Origin: a bacterium
GTDB lineage: Bacteria; CG03
Reading direction: 5' to 3'
Length of the DNA stretch: 29,810 nt
NCBI GenBank assembly: GCA_013791675.1
Contig: VMTI01000220.1
Location: forward strand, 1 to 29,810
The notes under the pieces were generated by a model. It made no database searches. It was given only the letters and a program-made list of their open reading frames with translations, and was not told the DNA's origin. Both the position numbers and the translations under genes were made by a program. How positions within the stretch are numbered: the stretch's first letter is position 1; every line of letters starts with the position of its first letter. Positions 24,701-29,810 of the stretch are shown here, piece by piece.

Positions 24701-27700
24701 GGTTATCCGGTGCTGGGCACCGATATTTATCAGGTGAAGGTTCGGATACAGAGATATTCTGATGGCTGGCAGTATAATCCGTCGTTTTCTCCCTTCTGGA
24801 GAGATCCCGGCGTAAGCGGTCAGCAGTGGCTGGCGGCGAATTATAATTCCACAACGGATGAATGGGATTACACCGTTCCCGTTTCATCCTGGCCCTGGGC
24901 TAACGGTGTAAAATACGCCGTCTGGTCACGAACGGAGGATAATGCGGGAAATTATAAAATTGAATCCTCATCCGCCGTTTTTATCTGTGACACAAAGCTG
25001 CCGGGGGCAAGCGTGGTGTTCCCGGGAAACAACAGTTTTCTGAGTAACAAAAACACCGTTTTGGTTTTGCATTCCAGCGATACTTCCCCGGGTATTATAA
25101 ACGAAACGGTTGTGAAAATTTTCAGGGAAGACAATAAATACTGGGATGTTTCCGGTGACGAATGGCAGGACATTACGCTTGGCGAAGTGTGGAACACCGC
25201 CGCGAAATACAAAGAATGGACGCAAGGAAGCGTTTATAAATCGTCTTGGACATGGACAGGCGGCGGGGCTTTTGACTGGAGCGACGGCGTCGAATATAAA
25301 ATCGCTTCAAAAGGCAAAGATAACGCGGGGAACTGGTCTGTCGTTTCCGCGTCACACACTTTTAAGATAGATTGGTCTTCGGGGACTTCGGGTGTGTCCC
25401 TCCCTGTAGATACAAAATTTTACAAAAGCCTGACTCAGCTTCAGGGAACGGCGAAAGACGCTCCTGTGCTTGCTTCTCCTTCCGGAATACCGCCCACCGG
25501 GGTGAAAGTCAGAATAAAAGATGTGGACACCGGGAATTACTGGAGAGGTTCAGTTGGGCACTGGGGCGCCGAGTTATGGCTTACGGCAAGTAATAACGAA
25601 GCTCCTGATCCTGACATTTGGACTTACGATGATATTGACATTGCCGATAACAGCGCCTGGATAATGAACGGCTACGGCCACAAGTTTGAGGTGACGGTTA
25701 AAACCATAGACAGGGCATCTAACCAGGAACAGCTTACGGCGGCCAATACCGTTTCATTCTATTTTGACAACATTGCCTCGACTTCCGCTGTCCAGGTTCC
25801 TTTTAACGGGGCAAGTTACAACGCCCTTGCTTTGTCGAGCGGCAGCGCTTCCGATATGGCCTCAGGCACTCATCCCGCGGGAGTGAAGGAAGTGAGGGTG
25901 AGGATAAGAAGGCCTTCCGACGGCCTTTTCTGGAAAGAGTCAACAGAGGAGTGGTCGGGTTCCGAAACCTGGAATGCGGCCTCCGGTACCACGGGATGGC
26001 AGATATCAATTTCAACCGAGGCGTGGTCGGGGCTTTCCGGTTCTTCCTTCACAATAAATTCCATGGCGATTGACAATGTCACGGAGCCCTCGGCGAATAT
26101 GGAGGTGAATTATTCAACGAAGACTTTCTGGATTGACAATGTGCCACCTCAATCCGGTCTTACAAAGCCGGTGGCAATTGCTGTAACTCCCCCGCCTTAC
26201 ACGGTTTATTACAGGGATATCAGCCAGATCACCGGCACTTCTTCGGATGATGTTAAAGTAGCTTTTTCTCAGATTTCAATTAAGAAAAACGATTCGGCTT
26301 CTGTCTGGAACGGATCCAGTTGGCAGGCAGGTACGGAATACTGGATACAATCGGGCGGTGAAAATGTCAGCCCCTGGACTTATAACATTTCCGGCGGCAC
26401 TTCCGCATGGACATCGGGAGAAAGATATATCGTAAAATCCAGAGCGACAGACACCTGTGATTACGACCCGAATGTTGAGACAGCGTTTAACACCGACAAT
26501 ACTAAGTACTTTATCTTTGACAATGTCAAACCGAAAACTAAGATAACGAAGCCCGCGCATGATACGGGCTATGACATCACTTTTGTTGAGAACTCAAAGA
26601 TTGAGGGAACCGCCACGGACGGCTTCTCCGGCACATGGCCGGCCGGGGTCAACAGCGTTCAGGTCGCCTTGCAGAAATCAACGGGCACATCATATTCCGA
26701 CCCCGATGATCTCTACTGGTGGGACGGAGGAAGCTCGACTTCAAGTTTCACAGGCGTAAGCCCGATATGGCTTTCCGCGACAATGCTTGGCGGTTCTCCT
26801 CCTGCATGGGAGAAGGCTGTTTCTTCAACCGTGTGGAAATCGGGGAGAAGATACAGGGTGATAGCCCGCGCGCAAGATAAAGTGCCGTCGCCTAACATAG
26901 AGGACAGTTTTGTCACCTCCGATAATAACAATTATTTCGCGATTGACTATCAGGCGCCGGTAACGGTTTTTGCCCGCCCGCAGAACGGCGCGTCCTATAA
27001 TGCGACCAACAATAAACTTGCAAGCATTTACGGGACCTGTTCCGATGACGCTTCCGGTGTTCAGGTATCCTCAATCACAATCAAGCGGCTTGACAATAGT
27101 GATTTCTGGCAGGCCCCGGGCTGGAACTCCACCGAGAAGTGGCTGACCTGCGGGTTATCTTCAAACGGGACTTTCTGGTGGTTCAACAGTGTGCCCGACC
27201 CATCATGGCCCGACGGGGTCATCCAGGGTTTTAAGGTTGATGTCCGCGCGAAGGACAAAACCGGCAACACAGAGACACCGCACGCAGTTCAGTTTACAGT
27301 GGATTCCGCGCCGCCCGAATCCGGGGTGGCGAGCCCCGCGGGCGGGAATTTCGTGAGCGCTCTGTCGGAGATTTCAGGAACCTGCACCGACGGCTTCAGC
27401 GGAATCAGCAATGCCGATAAAAAAGTGTATATTCAGATTGTTGATATCACTTCAGGGACCTGGCGTTATTTTAACGGCGGCGGCTGGGATGCGGGAGTTG
27501 AGTCATGGCTGCAGGTGACGTCTCTCTCCACCCCGACATGGTCTTATGCGAAAAGCGAGGTGACATTCAACTGGAAGAACGGCCACAGGTATATTGTTCT
27601 GCCGAGGGCGGAGGATATGGCCCAGAACATTCAGACCGTTTTTTCCACTTCCACTTTTTACTATGACAGAAACGCCGTTGACACCGACGGTAAAATAGGA

Positions 27701-29809
27701 GAGCCGAATTCCGCTGTAGGGACGCCCTCCTCTAATCTTTATACGAAAACGCTCACAGCCATAAGCGGAACGGCCCAGGACCAGCCCCAGGGGGTTTGGT
27801 ACGGCAACACGCTTTCTTCCGCCGGCATCAAGGATGTTTATATCAAATTGAAAGACGACACGGCCGCTAAACTCTGGACGGGTTCCACCTGGACGGCGAC
27901 GGGCCAGTTCTGGCTGGCGGTCTCAGGCAAAGAATCGTGGTCTTATCCTTTCAATAACAGTGACTGGATAAACAATCATAAATACATTGTTAACACAAAG
28001 GCCCGCGACAACACGGATGTGCCGGGGCCGAATGTTGAGATCTCGATTTCAACAAGGACTTTTTATATAGATCAATCATCCCCGACGGCGGTGACGGTGT
28101 CGGCGCCTTCGGGCAACCTGAAGACAAGGCCCGCGGCGGTAAGCGGCACGGCAAAGGATGACACGGGCGCGTTTGAATCCGGCATTATAATGGTAAAGTC
28201 TTTCATTTACGATCTTGACGCGCTGAGATACTGGAACGTGGAACAGTCTTCCTGGCAGGTTTCGGTCTATTGGGCCACGACGACCCTGACGGGCGCGCCT
28301 GTGACCGGCTGGAACGCTTCGGTTCAGCAAAGCGCATGGACAGACGGCCATCAATACCGTATGAAATGCGAGGCATGGGATTTAGCGGGCAACGGAAAGC
28401 TGTCGGATTATACATATTTCACTTTTGATGAGACGGCTCCCGAATCTTTCGTTTCCGTGCCAACCCACGGCGCTTATTATCCCGAGGGGTCTCCGGCTTC
28501 GCTTTCCGGAACGGCTTCGGACAATAAGAGCGGCGTCACAGAGGTGCTTGTGCGGCTGATGAAAAAAACCGGCGCTTCCGCCGGAGCCCACTGGAGGATA
28601 TCGGATAAGACATGGAGGCCCGCGTCCGAGGATATTGTCTGGTCGACGACGACGCTGTCGGGCTCCAACCCGTGGAGCTGGTCCATCCCGTCGGGTAATC
28701 TTCCCGCGGCCTGGGAAAACGGCCTGTCTTATCTTGTGGTTGCGAAATCGAAAGACGCCGCGAACAATGAAGAAAGTGTCTTCAACGTCACTGTTGATTC
28801 CAACACCTTCACTTATGACACGAGCAAGCCGCTTAGCGGCATAACTAATCCGGCGGGAGACACAAACAGCCCGCCGCAGCTTATGGGCACATGTTTTGAC
28901 GCGTCGCCGGGGAATGTGAGCACGGTAACGGTGAGGATAAAGAGAAGCGGAAATCAGTTTTATCACGAAGACGGAGCGACGCCCGGGTGGCAGGACGGGT
29001 CGGAATATTGGAATAAAGCGGTATTATCGTCAGCGTCAACGGCGTGGTGGTGGTTGGGGAGCATCTGGAACACAGAGGTTGAATACACAATAAACAGCAG
29101 GGCGAAAGATAACGCGGGGAATTGGGAGGCGTCTTTTACGACATTCACATTTATAAACGATTATGAGAGGCCTGTATCAAATTCAACGGCGCCGTTTAAC
29201 GCGTCGTATAAAACGCTGAATTACATAGGGGGCATTGCGAATGACGATCCCGATATAGGCCCTGTGGCCTCGGGGTTGAGCGATGTGAAACTGATGGTAA
29301 TGGATATAACGGAGAACACCACATATTATTGGCAGAACCCGACGCTGTTCTGGTCGATAGATGTGATGTGGAAAAATGCGACGGGTTTAAGCGAGTGGGG
29401 TTTTGACGAGATAAATGACATCGGCTGGAAAAAGAGAGGAACGGGTCACAGGTTCAGAATCATGACAAAAGCGAAGGACTGGTCGGGCAACGAAGAAATC
29501 CCGTCGGCTGGATTTGAGTTTGTGTACGACACGAGCACGCCTGTGTCGGTATCGACGGGGCCTGTGAATAATACGAGTTACTCGTTTATGAGCGGGCAGG
29601 CGATTCTGGCGGGCACGGCGAAAGACGAGCCGAATTTGAGTTTGCCCCGCGCGGGCAACGCCGGCCTCGATGTTGTGAATATATCGCTTAAAGATAAATC
29701 CAATTCCAATTGCTGGACGGGCTCAAGCTGGACGGCGACAAGCCCGTACTGGATAACGGCGACGGGTAAGGCGAACTGGACTTATGCAGTTTCGACGGCA
29801 AATCTTACA
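2..29809 (+). CDS. Interior of a giant multi-module Ig-like repeat surface protein (partial at both ends)
   Basis: Read from base 2, the frame has no stop across 9,936 codons and every part translates into recognisable beta-sandwich repeats, so this is one gene whose start and stop both lie outside the window. About 84 modules are visible: 3 IPT/TIG-like, about 63 Trp-rich bacterial Ig-like and 18 Big_1/filamin-like. The product is rich in Thr, Ser, Gly, Asn, Ala, Asp, Tyr and especially Trp, and poor in Cys, as is usual for secreted bacterial repeat proteins. No signal peptide, membrane helix, coiled coil, RTX nonapeptide, dockerin, sorting signal or enzyme domain was seen. Known: strings of TIG, Ig-like and Big_1 domains build extracellular stalks and adhesins, and giant genes of this kind are reported in Omnitrophota and Chlorobi. 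Inference: an exported fibre or adhesin, perhaps for contact with other cells or surfaces. All Trp codons are TGG and no TGA occurs in frame, so the standard code is read. No internal promoter or start is supported. Confidence 0.96.
704..5926 (+). repeat. Trp-rich Ig-like array 1, 14 modules
   Basis: Residues 235-1975. A module runs from just after one F.YD strand to the next. Approximate starts: 704, 1031, 1382, 1757, 2108, 2474, 2858, about 3221, 3689, 4061, 4427, 4781, 5159 and 5549. A typical copy reads P-x-S-x-I-x-x-P-x-x-G-x-Y, then ISGTAxD, then a V-x-I-x-I strand, a YWNGSAW-type hairpin, SSWTY, a WxxGxxY strand, RAxDxAGNxE and a closing FxYD. The P..G, GTA.D and A.D.AGN parts resemble bacterial Ig-like families such as Big_7; the W-rich hairpin is an addition typical of this protein. 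The first module (704-1030) lacks the P-x-x-G-x-Y opening, so the switch from TIG occurs there. Three modules here use the variant TYYW hairpin (3689, 4781, 5159). The domain class is sure; the exact Pfam family is not. Confidence 0.85.
2858..3688 (+). repeat. Irregular double module within array 1
   Basis: This 277-residue stretch takes the place of two modules, but the usual F.YD/P..G..Y junction between them has been lost. The first half runs from PETRITMPKGG to about ESPAMGNRITPYEE, with an IQGEAHCSGAGI strand in place of ISGTASD. The second half contains ECHSWASLPGHGKITGG, a Gly-rich run (FGGKINAGKGN), an acidic run DGDVWDAEDDD and the hairpin YWNWQTGTW. It ends normally with VIVDTVP. 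It holds Cys residues near 2964, 3242 and 3361 in a protein that otherwise uses few. It may be one normal module followed by a diverged one with an insertion. No known domain was recognised in the inserted part. Confidence 0.6.
5927..7960 (+). repeat. Six-pack 1: six Big_1/filamin-like modules
   Basis: Residues 1976-2653. Approximate modules: 5927-6268, 6269-6616, 6617-6994, 6995-7297, 7298-7618, 7619-7960. Each starts with an F-x-V strand (FKVTV, LNHFNLSQL, SQFGVTAS, IHHYDVSM, VHHLRASG, VKFAVTAS), then TAG, a strand ending in A-x-D-x-x-x-N, a Y-x-G-x-I-x-F-T-S strand, and usually a P-x-x-Y-x-F strand and G-x-H-x-F. They close with W-x-V-x-D and G-x-Q-x-GI-x-V. Known: this layout is that of the invasin/Big_1-like domains that stiffen surface proteins. 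It is entered through the junction FRYVAPA and left through IYVTTRPDS, the same kind of junctions as the other two six-packs. Trp hairpins of the YW.GS.W type are absent. Confidence 0.83.
7961..13372 (+). repeat. Trp-rich Ig-like array 2, 15 modules
   Basis: Residues 2654-4457. Module starts: 7961, 8291, 8663, 9053, 9422, 9788, 10160, 10508, 10886, 11222, 11579, 11933, 12314, 12671 and 13022. Most carry GTAxD, a W-x-G-x-x-W hairpin and the R/K-A-x-D strand before the closing F-x-x-D. The module at 10886 is the most deviant: ISGTA and the YW hairpin are replaced by an Ala/Leu-rich stretch with SYTAILNAAQ, though LAGNEDDG is kept. The module at 9422 has a weak junction (WTFKSPYP). The first two modules resemble those following six-packs 2 and 3, and the last four (from 11933) match the modules that precede six-pack 3. 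This array is 8 modules longer than the equivalent stretch between six-packs 2 and 3. Confidence 0.85.
12314..16861 (+). repeat. 13-module super-repeat, unit 1 (a-b-c, six-pack 2, d-e-f-g)
   Basis: 4,548 bases, 1,516 residues. Order: a 12314-12670, b 12671-13021, c 13022-13372, six-pack 13373-15400, d 15401-15766, e 15767-16138, f 16139-16492, g 16493-16861. Markers also found in unit 2: YNVKNSTFSGTASD with GSGVSYVKTRIQRASD (a), SGIDYIQIKIS and FWTGSSWTAV (b), QQNFGDFRYYD with YNTTTLNAG and DNVGIAET (c), VKIQLKCVQG and NNYWQGGISW (d). Lengths and order agree module by module with unit 2, so the unit spread as one piece. The module just upstream (11933-12313) is itself g-like (GIEHHIWMRVADEAGN), so an older unit may have lain upstream. 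Confidence 0.8.
13373..15400 (+). repeat. Six-pack 2: six Big_1/filamin-like modules
   Basis: Residues 4458-5133. Approximate modules: 13373-13720, 13721-14062, 14063-14401, 14402-14746, 14747-15064, 15065-15400. The block is entered through FQYYKPA. Clear family strands are FTVVGINNPATAG, EDYAGTVTFISDD, PTNYQF, SQSGILVKPGALDHF, DAYANRKTNYAGT, PSNYQF, GTQTVTVNP, DAYGNKQSAYTG, GTQTGIKVDPAP, LHHFGV and EAQDVYNNRVANY. The third module has a lone Cys in the strand ITLCTAGNKSVWVKD. The fourth lacks the LP-x-x-Y-x-F strand, as do the fourth modules of the other blocks. Each module best matches the module of the same rank in six-pack 3, so the block was copied as a unit. Confidence 0.85.
15401..17887 (+). 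repeat. Trp-rich Ig-like array 3, 7 modules (d-e-f-g-a-b-c)
   Basis: Residues 5134-5962. Modules: d 15401-15766, e 15767-16138, f 16139-16492, g 16493-16861, a 16862-17212, b 17213-17545, c 17546-17887. Module d has the rare hairpin NNYWQGGISW and an unusually long segment before its closing strand (YEFHNDRG). Module g has the hydrophobic RLHQLWARVYD strand and a spacer TPSDIETKLKYILEFRYD before a. Module b has SGIDFVKVKIS and NWTGSSWTTT. Module c starts its hairpin with QQDFGSYLYW and contains YNTTTFSAG. The same ordered set recurs around six-pack 3, which allows module types to be named. Confidence 0.85.
16862..21394 (+). repeat. 13-module super-repeat, unit 2 (a-b-c, six-pack 3, d-e-f-g)
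   Basis: 4,533 bases, 1,511 residues, directly abutting unit 1. Order: a 16862-17212, b 17213-17545, c 17546-17887, six-pack 17888-19924, d 19925-20281, e 20282-20689, f 20690-21022, g 21023-21394. Matches to unit 1: YNIKIGTFTG (a); SGIDFVKVKIS, NWTGSSWTTT (b); QQDFGSYLYW, YNTTTFSAG, DNVSIAET (c); VEIELKCIDG, NKYWQGGISW (d); GTTYYW (e); GSNHRIWVKAYDD (g). Module f is the least alike of the pair, with its hairpin shortened around FNGVNYFNVAPW. At DNA level the matching hairpins use different synonymous codons throughout, so the copy is old. Confidence 0.8.
17888..19924 (+). repeat. Six-pack 3: six Big_1/filamin-like modules
   Basis: Residues 5963-6641. Approximate modules: 17888-18253, 18254-18604, 18605-18946, 18947-19291, 19292-19609, 19610-19924. 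The block is entered through FKFVKPA. Signature strands include TAGVEYDIRVRALNEDS, LPDDYTFKISDGGVHNF, LPVTYQF, VKVKPAGLHHFNVSGL, ENRKTDYTGTIQF, PGNYKF, LCTTGNIYVRVKD, GTQTVTVNPA, TAGVYYDITVTAKDQYGN, FTAGG, LDKYDNRDANYSSTITFTS and VKAIDTFGN. The last module ends at NGVTVTTEP, followed at once by Trp-rich module d of the second unit. Ranks 1 to 4 match those of six-pack 2; rank 4 also matches six-pack 1 closely. Confidence 0.85.
21395..22102 (+). repeat. Start of a third super-repeat unit: modules a and b only
   Basis: Module a (21395-21784) repeats YNVKTGTYTG and GSGVSEVKVVIRRDSD, and is 13 residues longer than in unit 2 because of extra sequence around YKNISGETPEEKY. Module b (21785-22102) repeats NWSGIDFVDVRIS, YFWTGSSWSAVSFW and WTYTTLPAWRDG, very close to module b of unit 1. 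The next module (22103 on) is not a c module: it lacks QQ.FG and carries HFSSSEWWTG instead, and no six-pack follows. The periodicity therefore stops inside a unit, either because later modules were deleted or because duplication ended here. Confidence 0.75.
23192..26137 (+). repeat. Ten-module-period repeat, copy A (8 modules compared)
   Basis: The eight modules starting at 23192, 23513, 23873, 24248, 24605, 24992, 25373 and 25769 each find their best visible partner ten modules further on, at offsets of 3,756-3,828 bases. Examples: TSEKWASCS against STEKWLTCG; VSGVPDAAVKVQVMDLT with NGGGW against SGISNADKKVYIQIVDIT with NGGGW; YYPAGSPSVLSGTASD against YYPEGSPASLSGTASD; DIWTYDDIDIADNSAW against EWGFDEINDIGWKK. 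The two modules before 23192 match their partners only weakly. The relation is weaker than in the 13-module super-repeat, so this is a likely rather than certain segmental duplication. Confidence 0.65.
26948..29809 (+). repeat. Ten-module-period repeat, copy B (cut by the window edge)
   Basis: Modules start at 26948, 27305, 27668, 28073, 28430, 28820, 29162 and 29531, in the same order as copy A. Aligned markers are LWTGSTWTATG with ESWSYPF, TDGHQYRMKCEAWDLAGN, YYPEGSPASLSGTASD, DASPGNVSTVTVRIKRSGN, SYKTLNYIGGIANDDP and the final WITATGKANWTYAVST. The last module breaks off at its WTY strand, so the array continues past the window. If the register holds, the next bases should encode a W-x-G-x-x-Y strand and then x-x-F-x-x-D. 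Confidence 0.65.
28820..29809 (+). other. Stretch with shifted codon choice at the 3' end of the window
   Basis: From the module beginning at 28820 onward, Ala is written almost only as GCG: by my count about 21 of 26 Ala codons, with GCC twice, GCA twice and GCT once. Ser TCG and Thr ACG also look common. The module just before (28430-28819) mixes GCT, GCC and GCG freely, as does the sample I counted around 10200-10560. The protein pattern does not change across the boundary. Counting was by eye over a short stretch, so the shift could be local chance. Confidence 0.45.
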
Positions 29810-29810
29810 T

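Larger units (their letters stand above)
19925..29809 (+). repeat. Trp-rich Ig-like array 4, 27 modules (last one cut by the window edge)
   Basis: Residues 6642-9936. Module starts: 19925, 20282, 20690, 21023, 21395, 21785, 22103, 22466, 22838, 23192, 23513, 23873, 24248, 24605, 24992, 25373, 25769, 26138, 26522, 26948, 27305, 27668, 28073, 28430, 28820, 29162 and 29531. Typical pieces are KGTAVDPP, ISGTASDAQG, YWDGSVW, ASSWTYTG, YWTGSSW, TDGHTYKIWCKAYDIAGN and NSRAKDNAGNWE. A subset has a longer tail of the type DNTDVPGPNVEISISTRTF (ends of the modules at 26138, 26522 and 27668; a similar tail ends 8663). The first six modules continue the 13-module super-repeat; those from 23192 on form a ten-module register. 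No six-pack interrupts this array, unlike the preceding 14 kb. Confidence 0.85.

Noticed and set aside
2..29809. Possible recoding of TGA as Trp, given the very high Trp content
   Set aside because: No TGA occurs in the reading frame; all Trp codons are TGG.
704..29809. Cadherin, RTX, dockerin or LamG repeats
   Set aside because: The Asp-rich A.D.AGN strand recalls calcium sites, but there is no DxNDNxP, no GGxGxDxLx nonapeptide, no dockerin loop pair and no LamG pattern.

Overview
The whole window is the inside of one enormous protein-coding gene on the + strand. The reading frame starting at base 2 stays open to base 29809: 9,936 codons with no in-frame stop, no plausible start and no end. 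The visible part alone encodes roughly 1.0-1.1 MDa. There are no intergenic gaps, RNA genes, mobile elements, CRISPR arrays, promoters or terminators. Every shorter ORF, on either strand, is a shadow of this gene.

The protein is a chain of about 84 beta-sandwich (Ig-like) modules of about 90-130 residues. Three classes can be told apart by eye. (1) Three IPT/TIG-like modules open the window (bases 2-703; the first is cut by the edge). (2) About 63 Trp-rich bacterial Ig-like modules carry the recurring elements P..G..Y, I.GTA.D, V.I.I, YW.GS.W, SSWTY, W..G..Y, RA.D.AGN.E and F.YD. (3) Eighteen Big_1/filamin-like modules carry TAG, A.D.YGN, Y.GT..F.S, LP..Y.F, G.H.F and G.Q.GI.V.PG. The third class occurs only as three blocks of exactly six (5927-7960, 13373-15400, 17888-19924).

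Order along the window: TIG (2-703), 14 Trp-rich modules (704-5926), six-pack 1, 15 Trp-rich modules (7961-13372), six-pack 2, 7 Trp-rich modules (15401-17887), six-pack 3, then 27 Trp-rich modules to the edge (19925-29809).

There is order above the single module. A 13-module unit of about 4.54 kb (about 1,510 residues: Trp modules a-b-c, six-pack, Trp modules d-e-f-g) occurs twice in tandem (12314-16861 and 16862-21394), followed by modules a and b of a third copy. In the tail a second register, of ten modules (about 3.8 kb), relates 23192-26137 to 26948-29809. The copies align at protein level but differ widely at synonymous sites. This points to old in-frame segmental duplications kept under protein-level selection, not fresh tandem copies or an assembly artefact.

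Organism: a bacterium using the standard code (no in-frame TGA), of roughly balanced base composition, using many AGG/AGA Arg and ATA Ile codons. Giant Ig-repeat genes are known from Omnitrophota, Chlorobi and a few other lineages. The Trp-rich YW.GS.W modules feel most like Omnitrophota or Elusimicrobiota surface proteins, but the phylum is inference only. The likely role is an extracellular or cell-surface fibre or adhesin. No catalytic domain, signal peptide, membrane segment or anchor lies in the window, so function cannot be fixed from here.
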